From assembly GCF_001704415.2 (NCBI RefSeq), contig NC_030811.1:53123591-53187590 (forward strand): 64,000 bases of DNA, given 5' to 3'. The first letter of the stretch is position 1. Every line of letters begins with the position of its first letter. Positions 22,244 through 34,092 of this stretch are shown piece by piece. The translations under genes and the position numbers were made by a program. The notes under the pieces were generated by a model. That model had not been told where the DNA came from, ran no database searches, and saw nothing but the letters and a program-made list of their open reading frames with translations. This stretch comes from Capra hircus. Lineage: Eukaryota; Chordata; Mammalia; Artiodactyla; Bovidae.

Positions 22244-22530
22244 GAGCACACATGCACTCTGCGGTCACTATACGTGTCTGTGTGTATACATATATATATA
22301 TACACATATGTATATATATGAGCACACATGCACTCTGTGGTCACTGTACATGTCTGCGTATATACATATATATATACACATATGTATATATATGAGCACA
22401 CATGCACTCTGCGGTCACTATATGTGTCTGTGTGTATACATATTATATATGTATATATATGAGCACACATGCACTCTGCGGTCACTATACATGTCTGTGT
22501 GTATACATATATATATATATGTATATATAT
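22244..22530 (+). repeat. Four-copy minisatellite, 67-76 bp units
   Basis: Units start at 22244, 22320, 22394 and 22461 and measure 76, 74, 67 and 70 bp. Each opens GAGCACACATGCACTCTG, continues GGTCACTATA-like and TGTCTGTGTGTATACATA, and closes with a variable (TA)n stretch ending GTATATATAT. The first GAGCA is the end of the adjacent Bov-tA SINE, so the array grew from a SINE 3' end. Confidence 0.95.
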
Positions 22531-22548
22531 AGGTAGTTCATATAAGTG

Positions 22549-22768
22549 GCTTCCCAGGTGCTGCTAGTAGTAAGGAACCCGCCTGCCAATGCAGGGGACA
22601 AAAGAGATGCGGGTTCGATCTCTGGGTTGGGAGGATTGCCTGGAGAAGGGCATGGCAACCCACTCCAGTACTCTTGCCTGTAGAATCCTGTGGAGCGAGG
22701 AGCCTAGCTGGCTACAGTCCATAGGGTTGCAGAGTCGGACACGACTGAAGCAACTTAGCAGGCAGACA
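22549..22768 (+). mobile_element. Bov-tA SINE
   Basis: Head GTGGCTTCCCAGGTGCTGCTA, B-box GCGGGTTCGATCTCTGGG, tail to GTCGGACACGACTGAAGCAAC. It begins less than 20 bp after the minisatellite. Confidence 0.92.
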
Positions 22769-23179
22769 TGGGTAGTAATACAACCACGTCCAAAGCAGAC
22801 TCCTCAATGTTCAGTCCATATCTGCTAACCTAGCAGTGACGATGTTTGCCTTGGTTTTTGCTTTTTAATGACTCACACACTTCCTTGCCCTGTGTCAGGG
22901 TGACAAATCCTTCCCTGTTGTTTTCATTAATCATTCCACTGGTTGAGTGACTCAGACTGTCAAAACAGCAGACAATTATAGGATTATTTTATGGAAAACG
23001 AACAGCGAAACATTATAATGAAATTTCAATTATTTTCATTCTCCTTGCTGAGACACATTTCTTTCTTTATGTTTCAAGATCAGATTTGTTTATTCTTTCT
23101 GAACCATTTATTTCTCGATTTAACAATTCTCTGACCACTGCAAGCACTTTAAAAGATAACCAGACAATAAATCAAGCGA

Positions 23180-23376
23180 AAAGACCATGATGCTGGGAAA
23201 GCTTGAGGGCAGGAGGAGAAGGGGACGACAGAGGATGAGATGGTTGGATGGCATCACCAACTCAATGGACATGGGTTTGGGTGGACTCCGGGAGTTGGTG
23301 ATGGACAGGGAGGCCTGGCGTGCTGCAGTCCATGGGATCGCAAAAGGTCGGACACGACTGAGCGATTAAACTGAAC
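23180..23376 (+). mobile_element. BovB 3' end fragment
   Basis: Begins AAGACCATGATGCTGGGAAAG and reads GRRRRGRQRMRWLDG with a TRLSD end, then ACTGAGCGATTAAACTGAAC. About 200 bp of the 3' terminus only. Confidence 0.92.
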
Positions 23377-26300
23377 CAATTTGATTTTACCCAGTTTTCC
23401 CTTTTCCAGATATGATTTTAAATAGAAGCCCAGACTCTGTGGGGAGAAATTAGGTGTGGTTGTCTTATGGATCAGAAATGGACTATATGGCCCCTTAGGA
23501 CTTATAGTTATGATCCTGTAATTTTATGAACTCTTGCCTCTTTTGTTCTGAGTTCTACCCATAACAACAAATAAAGCAACGACAACCATAATTATCAGCC
23601 CTGTGGTTTCTCTGTTCTCTGGCTGGGCTTCACCAATATGGGCAGCAGCTGGCCAAGGAAGTTCCTGAAATCTATGAGTTAACACTAACCTTCTACTTTC
23701 GGATCAGACCCTGGCCTCATAAATGCTCGGAACAGCATCAAAGCAATTATAAAAGGAAAGAGGAAAAGTGTGGCCAGAAACTATCCAAACACGTACTCTT
23801 TTAGAATTCAGCCGTGACCTTCAAATGAGGAACTCAGTCAGATAAATATATTTAACCATCATAATAATTCAAACTCGATTAGCAATCAACATGTCAGGAC
23901 TTTAGTCTGCCCCTAGTAATTACTCCTTTCCAATATTTAAAGAAGTTGCGATTTCCAGCACTGTCCTGATATGGTTTCTTTCCTCCACAGTGACCATATT
24001 TTGAGCTCACCCCTGGCAAGAAGGGCCAGAGATATTAGTGTATGTTTGTTTGTGCTTGTATTTGTCGGAGCTTGAAGAAGCAACAAACCTAGACTTTTGC
24101 TCTGACATCAGAAGGCTCTCCGAATTCAGCTCTCAATCTTTTATTTCTCCCACAAGAGAAAAAGGTCTCAACATTACAGCTGAACAGTGGTTTTGAATCT
24201 TTGGTCTGCAATCTTTCTGAGTTCTTAAATGATATTTGGAACAGCCTAATGGAAATCATGTTAGGAGCATACTGTACTCGTAAAAATAGTCTAGAGAGAA
24301 TGTAATGCTTGGTTAATTATCCAGATGTGTAAAAGCACAATGCAATTGGACTTAGAGAAACTTGTAATTGTGTATTCCGTCTGAATCTCTCCCTACATGT
24401 TTCAACAACATTCACAGCAGACTTACTGCAGCCCTGCCACCCGCTTACTTTTAAGGAAGGAAAAAAATTATATCTAAAAATCAAGTTTCAATCAGCTCCT
24501 CCAGAAGAAAAAAAAAACCATGTCAGAGAATAATACTTTAATGGAAACAATGTCCTCTGACAGAAACTTCACATATGCTAGCAGTTACTATGGTGTAAGC
24601 TACTCTCCGTCGTCTACATTTCTTACTAAAGCAGACGCCGTTATATTCATTCTCTGACTTGCTTCTAAGTATACCTGGTAAAACTTACGAAACTTTATCA
24701 GCGATAATGAGTAATGGCTCTCAAATCTGGTTACCAAGTGTCACTATTTACTGTCCCTAGCCCCTTACCTCTGCTTGGAAGTGGAAAAAGGCAGTTGTCA
24801 GCTTCAGCAATGACACAATGAGGATGGTCAGGGTCATAACGCCCTTTTCCCTGCTCTGTCACCAAGTCCCCAGCCACACCAGGTGGGATGAACGTACCTA
24901 AAGAATTCACTTCAGGGCTGGTGAGAACCCTTCCATGCTCAGGAGAAAAACAGGTGAGCTCTCCTTGTGGACAGAGTCACACCAGTTACATTTCGTCTAG
25001 CTGTCCCCAAGCACAGATTGTGGTGGAGCTACTCCCAAGTATGAGGGTGATCAAAGTGAACATGCCTTTAAGAGGGGGACATGCCTTGAAGAGAATTTTG
25101 CCACCAAAAAAAAAAAAAAAAAACACATTGGTGAAAAGCCTAAGCTGCATGGAGTCACACAGGACACAGCAGTCAAGAGGACCGGATTAAGCTCGGACAA
25201 CCTTGACTTCATCTGGCCTTGGGACAAAATCTTACTTCACTCAGCACCATTTTTCTACTGAAGAGAGAAGAGAGGTAGCCTTAACACAGCTAGTTCAGAA
25301 AATTAATGAATGGGGTAAACTAGCACTTCGGTTTCTACACAATAGATTGTGGTAATCTCTACAACTTCCTAGACATTGCTAGACCATGCATCATCTAATT
25401 TCAAGACCACACTGCTGTGATTAAAAAGGGGGGGGGAGCTTCTAATATGGTTTTATCTAAATAGCTATTTCTCTTGACTATGGGCTTAAAAAGAAATGCA
25501 GAATCTACAGGGCTAGACATAAGAAAAACACTTTGATCTGTATCCAACTTTTAGTCACATAAATTTATGAAAAAGTATCTACTGCCTTCCAAATGATATG
25601 TTTCTATTCATTTTGAGATGATGCTTCTTTAAAAAATAATTCCATCAGTGACTAAAATTAGTGAAAAAGATGCACCTTACCTCCCCCTAACTCTGACCTC
25701 GGTGCTGATTTTAGAGAAATTCATACCCAGCTTGAAGCCAGGTGATTTGATCAGAGGAGTAAACACTTTTGTTTAGAGACTGTAGTTAATTCAACTTTTA
25801 AATAAAGAGCATGAACATACTGGACCACAGTCAACAAACTGAATCCTTCATTTGCTCACTGTAGATAGAACTCAGAAGGCTGAAGCTGTGCATAATAGAT
25901 TTAATTTAGTATTTCTGGTCCTCAGCCAACACATCTCCTCCAATCAGGTATTATTTGTGTCGCCGTCCTGCTTGGTCCAGCATGGTAGCTCACTTCAGAC
26001 AAAGTTTATAATTACTTCTCATTTACTCGTATTCTTTTCCATGTAACTAAAGAATCAGTAAATATGTGCTGATTTGACTTAGATATGCTATCCAAAAGCC
26101 TGAGGCCCAATTTGCAACCATTTCCATATGCCCCCATTCAATTCTTCAGGTTGCGGCTTAAATCTTGACTTTTCTAATATTAAACACATTAAATAGTCAA
26201 AATCCGTTTTCAATTCTAAAAGAAAATATTGGCAAGTCAGAAGAACATAACTGAAAATAGACATCTGTCATGAGCTCAAGAGTTAAAGCAGCTCAAATGT

Positions 26301-26504
26301 TATCTAATAAAATTCAGCAAGTTCCATGCTTTGAGAAATAATTACATTCCAAGGACCTCAAGCCTTTAGATCACTTGAAACCTCCATTTACCCCATAAAA
26401 CTTTATGATCAAAGCCAAGCCTTTATGATTAAAATGAAGTCTTGACCAGAAATCCAAGAAACTGGGAACTTCTTTACTGTGTGTATAAGGTTAGTAACCC
26501 TTAG

Positions 26505-26802
26505 CGGAGAAGGCAATGGCAACCCACTCCAGTACTCTTGCCTGGAAAATCCCATGGGCAGAGGAGCCTGGTAGGCTGCAGTCCATGGGGTCGCTAAGAG
26601 TCGGGGTCGATAAGAGTCAGAGAGACTGAGCGACTTCACTTTCACTTTTCACTTTCATGCATTGGAGAAGGAAATGGCAACCCACTCCAGTGTTCTTTCC
26701 TGGAGAATCCCAGGGACAGAGGAGCCTGGTGGGCTGCTGTCTATGGGGTCACAGAGAGTCGGACACGACTAGGGCAACTTAGCAGCAGCAGCAGCAGTAA
26801 CT
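26505..26802 (+). mobile_element. Bov-A2 SINE dimer with (AGC)n tail
   Basis: Two Bov-A monomers (GGAGAAGGCAATGGCAACCC and GGAGAAGGAAATGGCAACCC) joined by CTTCACTTTCACTTTTCAC. The end is (AGC)n at about 26782-26796. A partial internal duplication (CTAAGAGTCGGGGTCGATAAG) marks the first monomer. Confidence 0.93.
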
Positions 26803-26989
26803 CTTAGAGACTGCACAAAATTTAGAAAGGATGTTTGATTCCCTTGTACAGACAAATCTATTCTGTGGGAATAGGTGGGTTCCGGAGAAGTGCAGTTTGA
26901 GAGGAGAGTGCAGCCAGGCTCCAGAAAGCATCTCTATGAAGGGGGTTATAATCCTTAGCTTGTCCCTTGACCACAGTCCTTGGGTTCTA

Positions 26990-27180
26990 GAGTCCAGCTG
27001 CTTAGGTTCTAATTCTGGGCTGGATGAGCTTGTAACCTCTCCAAGCCTCATTTATCTCAGCTGTAAAATGGGTATGATGATAACAGCACTAGCTTCATAA
27101 GGCAGTTGTGAGGATTAAATAAGGAAATGCATGAAACTGTGCTCAGCATCATACCTGTCATATGATCCACTCTCAATAAA
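26990..27180 (+). mobile_element. MIR SINE
   Basis: Core text GGTTCTAATTCTGGGC, CTCAGCTGTAAAATGGG, GTTGTGAGGATTAAATAAGG and the CTCAATAAATATTC end follow the MIR consensus order. Confidence 0.85.
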
Positions 27181-27239
27181 TATTCTCAAATAAGATCTAC
27201 AAATAAAACAAAGTGACTAAACACTCTAGAAGGTCCCCT

Positions 27240-27355
27240 TTGTTGTTGTTTAGTCACTCAGTTGTGTCCAACTCCTCTGTGTGCCCGCCAGGCTCCTCTG
27301 TTCTTGGAATTTCCCACAAGAATACTGGAGTGGGTTGCAATTTCCTTCTCCAGAA
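27240..27355 (-). mobile_element. SINE/BovB tail fragment, antisense
   Basis: TTTAGTCACTCAGTTGTGTCC, then GCCAGGCTCCTCTG and AGAATACTGGAGTGGGTTGC are the reverse of the Bov-tA tail. The tRNA-like head is absent. Confidence 0.82.
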
Positions 27356-27562
27356 GGTCCCTTTCTACCTACCAAATTCAAGGATTTCAAGGCTGGGCTA
27401 AGACAAAGGTGTGGCTTTCCTAAACAAGTATGAACCTATCACTTGGATAGTTCTCCCAGCCTGCCCCTTTACAAGTGTGTCAGTGCTTGAAATTCCCCTA
27501 TTACAAGTATCCTTCTATGGCTTAGGCTCTATCCTCTATTCAAAGACAAGTATATTGGGAAG

Positions 27563-27780
27563 AGGCCTCCCTGGTGGCTCTGTGATAAAGAATCTGCCAA
27601 CAATGCAGGAGACGCGAGTTCGATCCCTGGGTCAGGAAGATCCCCTGGAGAAGGGCATGGCAATCCACCTCAGTACTCTTGCCTCGAGAATCCCATGGAC
27701 AGAGGAGCCTGGTGAATTGCAGTCTATAGCATCACACAGAGTCGGACACACCTGAAGGGACTAATCAGCAGCAGCAGCAT
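27563..27780 (+). mobile_element. Bov-tA SINE with AGC tail
   Basis: Head GGCCTCCCTGGTGGCTCTG, B-box GCGAGTTCGATCCCTGGG, and an end of CAGCAGCAGCAGCA. Confidence 0.92.
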
Positions 27781-29099
27781 GCTGGGAGTATGCTTAATCT
27801 AATTTTCTCTAACGGACAGTGAGTTGGTAACAAGTCAGAACTGGGGAGAGAAACAGAATCATCATCATGGGGACGGAAGAAGCATGGGAGAACCAGGACC
27901 AAACACCATACAGCCAAGGAAAGGAAGGCTGAAAGTGGGAGTTAGGGCACTGTACAGGGAGAGAAGAACCATGAAAGGGAGACCAAAAAAAGCCAAAGAG
28001 AAGTGTCATCGATATTTTTATCTGGCAAATGCCTTGCTTGAAGCCACTCTATAACATCCATTAAACACTGTGCCTAGTATTGTATGAAACAAATTAGGCA
28101 AACCTGGGTCTTGACTCCTGGGATCCTGTCCCTCTGAACCCACTGGACCATGATGATTTCAATGAAGAAATCAGACTCTGTGAACTCAGCAGGATTTTGC
28201 TCATGTGGATGAAGATAAAGTATCCTATTAAGCTTGCTACTTTTTAAATAGCTTCAAAGTTTTGCCTCAAATAAACCCTGGTTGCAAACTGCTTCTAGGG
28301 AAAGCAGCCCCCCTCCTGCTGATCAAAAAGAGATGATCAGGTTTTTCAAATGCCATTCACAAGCAATCCCACCCATTAGCACAACCGCCCCTACGCACTG
28401 GATCTTTTCCATGAGTGGACTGAAAACCACAGGCACAGAGCACAGTGAACGGACCCCTCACTCCTGCCACCTCCCTGCCTTCATGCACCAGGGCTGTTTT
28501 ACTTTAATTTCTAGCTGGGCCCACGTACATTTGAGCGGATTCTAAAGAGTGTCTGAACCTCATGAAAAAGAGCAATCTCACTAATAGTTACTGGCTCAGA
28601 AAGGATAACACTTATGAAGAAAGTTAATTATGTGAATTAAATGCAGCTTGTTTCTCTTTTTGAAGTACATTTTTTTCATGCCTCGAGGAGGGTGATTTAC
28701 AGACACATTTGTCTCTCTTTAGAGAAAATTAATTCCAGTTGGTGTTCCGGGCAGAAGCAGAGAGAAGGGAAGGAGACAAAGCAGTTCTTCCTTCTCCACT
28801 GCTTCAAATGCGGGTCCACACCACACTTTGTTGTGGCCTCGCCATGGTCCACATGGCAGGGGCGAGGGCCCTCGGTTGGTCCACACACATTTTGCTACTA
28901 TCCAAAGCTGCTAAGGTCCACCCTCATCTTCTCATGAAGTGAACAACCTCTTTTACAGATTTCAAAATAAGAGGGGAGACAATGCCACACACCCAAAACA
29001 AGTGAGCAGAGCTCTTCAAACATCTCAGCCCCTGCTTACATGCATTAGGCCATATGCTTTGGAGCAATAATATATTAATCCAACTTTTCAACATGAATG

Positions 29100-29230
29100 G
29101 TAGTAATAGTCATTATGTGTTGGGTACTCTCTATAGCCAGTCACTCTGTTAAATATTTGAGGAGGATTATCTAATTAAATGCTCAAACCAACCCTATACA
29201 GAAGGTACTGTTATTACTTCCAGACTCCTT
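29100..29230 (-). mobile_element. MIR-like SINE, antisense
   Basis: TTGGGTACTCTCTATAGCC, CTAATTAAATGCTCAAACC and CCCTATACAGAAGGTACTG match the order of a reversed MIR. Diverged. Confidence 0.6.
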
Positions 29231-29329
29231 TACAACAAATTCAGGGCACTGAACAGCTGCTCAAGTCGCTTAGAGCAACAGGCTACTCTCATTCACAGCA
29301 CACAAAAGTGGAAGATATTTATTTGCAAT

Positions 29330-29536
29330 AGGCTTCCCTGGTGGCTCAGATGGTAAAGAATCCACCTGTGGGAGACCCAGGTTTGATCCCTGGGTTGGGA
29401 AGATCCCCTGGAAAAGGGAATGGATATCTACTCCAGTATTCTTGCCTGGAGAATTTCATGGACAGAGGAGCCTGCTGGGCTACAGTCCAAAGAGTCGCAA
29501 AGAGTGAGACATGACTGAGCAACTAACACTTTCACG
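29330..29536 (+). mobile_element. Bov-tA SINE with 8-bp target-site duplication
   Basis: Head GGCTTCCCTGGTGGCTCAG, B-box AGGTTTGATCCCTGGG. Flanked by TTTGCAAT at 29322-29329 and 29537-29544. A small deletion lies before the B-box (CACCTGTGGGAGACC). Confidence 0.92.
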
Positions 29537-29849
29537 TTTGCAATGAGAAGCAGAAAACCATTTCTGAGTTTATGCATTTCTTTTCCAAGAACAGTTCTAC
29601 AAATCTAGCAGCATTATTTTCAACCTCTCCCAAAAGTATGAAGAAATTACGAGTTCACAAGAGAAAAGATTCCCCTTTCTTGAGAATCTATTACATTTTT
29701 TTTGGCGGTGGACACATGGAGGGTGGGGTTGGTATTATGTTAAAACTGCATTTATATACAGATGCTTTAAGGGTATGTCTAAGGTAACTATGGTTGAACA
29801 TCCAGTAAAGCAAAATATCCCTGGAAGTGATCTAATTTAAAAACCAACC

Positions 29850-29960
29850 CTTCTGATAGTAAGATGAAACGCAGAGGCCCAGAGAAGTTAAAGAAATTGT
29901 CTGGAATCATACAGAGAGAGACAAAGCCAGCGATGAACCTCAGGTCTCCTAATTATTAAT
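29850..29960 (-). mobile_element. MIR SINE fragment, antisense
   Basis: CAGAGGCCCAGAGAAGTTAAAG, TCATACAGAGAGAGACAAAGCC and GAACCTCAGGTCTCCTAA are the reversed MIR core. Confidence 0.7.
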
Positions 29961-30889
29961 GCAGAATTCCTTCCACTTCTCCATCCTTCCTCCTAGCCTT
30001 AACAGAAGACCAGATGGAGCAAACTAAAGAGAAACACCACATTCTGCAAATAATAAACCATCAGGCACTACTGAGTGCTCTTCCTTCCTGCATGGTTCTT
30101 ACAGAGATGCTGCTGCCTGGCAAGGGCATCTCTACCCTAGCCCCTGCCTGCCCTCATTCCCATCTTCCTTCATCACTTTGAAGCACAGGTTTCTTTAAAA
30201 GTATTCATCCTGGCAGCAGAGAATGTAAAAAGAAAACTGTCCTTTCCTGCACACATTCAGAAATTACATGCATGAAACCACCAGACTGACATGAAGTAGA
30301 CAAGTCAAGTTTTTCGTTGAAAATTTGGCAGCTTTGCTGAAAAGTTCAAAATCACGGTTAACAACATTGTCACATTATTCACAAGACAAGGAATTACACT
30401 CTAAGCAGATCATTCTGTTGACTGGGTGTTTTCCAAGGTTGCTACCAAAATGACAGGGATGTCGCTTCCTTCTTCCTTCCCATGCTGCTTCTGAAATGGG
30501 TTAAAAGGGAAGGAACAGCAGGGAATTACTGGTAGAGGTCCTAAAAAATCCTAAAGGTATCAGTCTTTTAAAAAGACTTAAGTGTAACAAGCTAAATAGT
30601 CAGGATATCCTTTCTAGACAGTTTAGAAAAAGGAGAAAGAAGGTGAAGAGAGGGAAGATCCTAGTTCCATTAACTTGCCATTCCCTTGGAAAAGCTGAGA
30701 CCATTTTCCACTTTGACACCCTTACAATGGAAACCTGTGGGCTGTGCTTGCATCCTTCCAGCCCTCCCTCTGGTATCATCACTCAGATCTTCCTCCGGAG
30801 ACCGCTCATCTCCCATTCTCAAGCTTGCGGCTCAGGTGTAAAGGCCTAAAGATGATTTGCTGCTTCCTAGGGCATTGCAGTGGGCCTTA

Positions 30890-31265
30890 GGCACCATTCT
30901 GGTCAATCTGTATACTCCATCCCCCTGACCCCTAGAATGGGCATGGGCTCCAAATGGACAACGGGATTTAGAAATGTGGTGGAATTCTGACGAGGGAGAA
31001 GTTTAGCCTGTAGGCTATCTCTAGAGCTCTGGAGTGGATTGGAGAGGCGAGGGCACGGGTGAAAAGAACTTACCTGAGGATGAAACCAGACACGTGCAAA
31101 GCCAAACGACTAGATCAAGAGAATGTGATACAAAATCCTGATGATAAAGTTTGAGCACCCAGATCCAGCCATGCCTGATGCCAACAAGTCAATCCCCTGT
31201 TTTACTTAAGCCACTTTGAATAGGGTTTTTGTCACTTGTAAGCAGAAGAGCCTTGACTAATACAC
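30890..31265 (+). mobile_element. Old LTR-like sequence, family uncertain
   Basis: The end CAAGTCAATCCCCTG, TACTTAAGCCACTTTGAATAGG, TTTTTGTCACTTGTAAGCAG and CTTGACTAATACACC resembles the 3' end of MaLR or ERVL-class LTRs. The body is too diverged to name. Confidence 0.45.
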
Positions 31266-31545
31266 CCATATTCATCCTTCAAAATCCAGTTTAATTCTTG
31301 CCTCCTCTGTCTGACTTTTCCTGCGGACCACCTTGTAGCTATTTGCTCACCTTAAGCTACTTGTCTTTACAGCTACTTTTCTAATTGTACTTTTCATTCT
31401 GTATTGTATTTATTATTAGATAAATGATTTATGGCAGAATTAATATCTTATTCATCACTGAATTTTTAATACTTGTCCAAAGCCTCAGACATAGTAGGGA
31501 ATGATTTGAGAATTTTTTATATGGATTGAATTAATATTAATGTGT
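31255..31545 (+). mobile_element. L2 3' end
   Basis: CATCCTTCAAAATCCAG, TAATATCTTATTCATCACTG and CAGACATAGTAGGGAATGAT follow the closing section of L2. Confidence 0.6.
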
Positions 31546-31638
31546 GTGTACACACTGAATGGATAAACCACAGGTGTCATAATATATTCCAGTCCTGATG
31601 ATGTTGGAAGCACACAAGAAAACATGATTTCAACTTAC

Positions 31639-31705
31639 CTCCCCAGTGACATAAAAGTCGTTGTCTCTATAGTCAGAGAACAACTCGAAAAACTGAATTA
31701 ATGCA
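31639..31705 (-). CDS. CPVL: CPVL coding exon, fifth visible (ALIQFFELF to VTGE)
   Basis: 67 bp: one base completing a Ser codon with the previous exon, then 22 codons. Acceptor TGCAG with a T-rich tract; donor GAG|GTAAGT. Encodes ALIQFFELFSDYRDNDFYVTGE. The closing GE are the first two letters of the nucleophile motif GESYAG completed by the next exon. Confidence 0.96.
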
Positions 31706-32229
31706 CTGCAAAAAGAAAAGCAACAATAAAAATTACATGGAATCATACTATACTACCCAGTTTCACCCTCAGACAAGAGGTTTCGCATTGAATTAAGATA
31801 CCATTATGCTATAAGCTTCTGGAGGTATCGTTTTCAAAGTCTCATGAGTGTATGACACTCCATACTCTGTGGATGGTTAGAAAAATACTTGTAGGCTTGC
31901 TCTGTGATACTCAGAAGTTCATACAAGTGAACATCAACACGCTGGAAAGGTTTCTAAATCCCTCGGTTACCAACTTGAATCACTTGCCTGTTGAGGGGAC
32001 CCTTGAGCAAAGTGCCCCAGGCTTTCACCTCTCATTTAGCAATTTGTGGAGTTTGCTCTACAAACATTATAGTCCCACTAACCTCAGTTTGTGGGGAGGC
32101 AATGGGAACCTCAGTTGCTTACCAACCTCTCTCTGTGGGGAACACTGAACACTTCTATATTCTAATGGGGCCCCTAGAATTTCAGTGCTTTAATAACCAA
32201 AGAACAGAAAAACTGTAAACTGACTGGTT

Positions 32230-32451
32230 GTGTATGTGGTCAGTCACTCAAGTGTGCTTGACTCTTTGCAGCCCCATGGAGTGTAGCCTGTCAGGCTGCT
32301 CTGTCCATGGAGTTTTCCAGGCAAGAATACTGGAGTGGGTTTCCATTTCCTACTCCAGGGGATCTTCCTGACCCAGGGATCGAACCCATGTCTCTTGTGT
32401 CTGCTACAATTGCAGGTAGATTCTTTACCGCTAAGCCACCTGGGAAGCCCC
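32230..32451 (-). mobile_element. Bov-tA SINE, antisense
   Basis: Tail GTCAGTCACTCAAGTGTGC, B-box GGGATCGAACCCATG and head CTAAGCCACCTGGGAAGCCCC, in reverse order. Same sense as CPVL. Confidence 0.92.
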
Positions 32452-32945
32452 CTAAAATGACTATAGTCTAAAGGAAAATCACCAAATGCCCACAGATATG
32501 GAAGTAAATGCAAAGTGGCCTCTAGGCTCAAAATATCCACATTTACTAAAGATTGCCAACAGCCACTTTGGTATGCTGAAATAGATTTAAACAGACTCAA
32601 GAAATTATTTCATAACAAGCAAGAAAAGGGTGGATTATTAAACGATTCTCTACTTGAACAGAATCTTTCATAAAGGAGACAAAAACTTGTGAAACTCCGA
32701 AGCCTTATGAATGTCTTGACCTAGATTGCAATGCCTGAGAAGCTGGGCAGGGTTTTTGTTCCAGTTTCCTGCTGAGGGACTAAAAGCCGTGAACTAGCCA
32801 GTGAAGATAAAAGGCAAGGAGGCCCTGCAAAACCAGGAGCAGAAAGTTCAAGGGTTACACAGAGGCAAAACTGGGTCATTGCAATCACCACAATCCTGGC
32901 AATAACTTAATTTTCAAAGGCTCCATTAAGAACCCAGCATCGGAA

Positions 32946-33060
32946 CCTCTCTGGTGGTCCACTGGTTAGCGCTTCGCCTTCCAGTGCAAGGGGTGAGGGT
33001 TCGATCCCTGGTCAGGAACCTATGATCCCACACGCCTTACAGCCAAAAAACCAAAACATA
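32946..33060 (+). mobile_element. CHR SINE
   Basis: CTCTCTGGTGGTCCACTGG, GAGGGTTCGATCCCTGG and TCAGGAACCTATGATCCCAC, followed by an A-rich tail with AGCCAAAAAACC. Confidence 0.85.
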
Positions 33061-33458
33061 AAACAGAACCAATACTGTAACAAATTCATAAAGACTTTAA
33101 AAATGGTCCACATAAAAATAATCTTGAAAAAAAACAAGCCAACATTAAACTCTACTGTAGAGTTTCAGTGTATTTATTTATTATTTATAGTAACTGAAAT
33201 CTTTGTAGCAACTAAATCTGGAAAGTGCATTACATAGCCTCCATGTTTGTGCTGGCAATACGCTGCCTTTAGAGCTAAGATAAAAATAGGAGTTTATTCT
33301 CCACCCTTGCCTCTTTAACCTTCAGGCTAAAAATTACTTCTCTTTCTCTCTTCCTGCTAGTTGGAATGGCAATAGGCAATTTAATATAGTAAATCTCAAT
33401 TAAGCCTTGTGCTTTAGCTTAAAACTTATTTCCTTAAAGAATTTGTTGGAGAGTTGTT

Positions 33459-33642
33459 GGGGTTGCCAGATTTAGCAAATAAAATACCAGATGTCTAACT
33501 AAATTTGAATTTCAGATAAACAACAAATAATAATTTAGTATAAGTCTGTCCCAAATATTGCACAGGACATACTTAGATTAAAAAAAGTATTCACTGTTTA
33601 TCTGAAATTCAAATTTAACTGGTATTCTGTATTTTATCTGAT
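33459..33642. repeat. Palindromic interspersed repeat, about 184 bp
   Basis: The two halves are inverted copies: AAATTTGAATTTCAGATAAAC (left) against GTTTATCTGAAATTCAAATTT (right). The outer pair is CAAATAAAATACCAGA and GGTATTCTGTATTTTATCTG, and the centre is CCCAAATATTG. The form is that of a MITE or another hairpin repeat; I do not name the family. Confidence 0.8.
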
Positions 33643-34012
33643 AATGTTAGTTGAAGGAGATAATCTCCCAGCTTACTTCTAGCTTGAAAAAACAGGATTC
33701 TCTAGTTGATGTTTCCAAGGCAAGGTCCCAATTGAGGAAGTTATCATGAAATTTTAATTTCACAGTAGGATCTGAACAAAAACTTGGCTAATCATAGCAA
33801 TGCCTTAGTAGGTCTTTCTTAAATGGGAATGAAAAATGAAAAAGGTAAATTTGGTAAGTTGGAGGTACATATGCCGTTTGTTCATTGAACTGTGTTGTTA
33901 TCAAGGATTAGACCATTACATGGTAAAGGGTTGTTCAAAAATAAAATCTAGAATCATCCTCACCTTAAACTGCAAACTTTGTAAGTACAACTGCTAAAGC
34001 ATATAATAATAT

Positions 34013-34092
34013 CAGGTTGGCCAAAAAGTTCATATGGGTTTGTCTGTAAGATGTTACGGAAAAACCTGAACAAATTTTTGATCAACCCAATA
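34013..34092. mobile_element. Mariner-derived MITE
   Basis: About 80 bp: GGTTGGCCAAAAAGTTC at one end, an inverted partner near AAATTTTTGATCAACCC at the other, and GGAAAAACCTGAAC between. TA lies at or near both ends, as for Tc1/mariner insertions. Resembles the short mariner-type repeats common in ruminants. Confidence 0.8.

Larger units (their letters stand above)
16713..31638 (-). other. CPVL: CPVL intron between fifth and sixth visible exons
   Basis: 14.9 kb. 17440-18285 is L2 and 18565-19448 three SINEs. 20498-22768 holds a SINE split by L1, a minisatellite and another SINE. 23180-23376 is BovB. 23377-26500 is unique with a poly(A) run near 25104-25121 and a G run near 25428-25437. 26505-27780 holds SINEs and an MIR. 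27781-29090 shows nothing recognised. 29100-29960 holds an MIR, a SINE and another MIR. 30890-31545 is LTR-like and L2 text. Confidence 0.85.

Noticed and set aside
22244..22530. Regular repeat-spacer look suggesting a CRISPR array
   Set aside because: Mammalian nuclear DNA, units are 67-76 bp head-to-tail with TA runs in place of unique spacers, and no cas genes.
22156..22532. Tyr/His/Ile-rich frames on both strands, up to 109 codons
   Set aside because: They are translations of the minisatellite and its (TA)n units.
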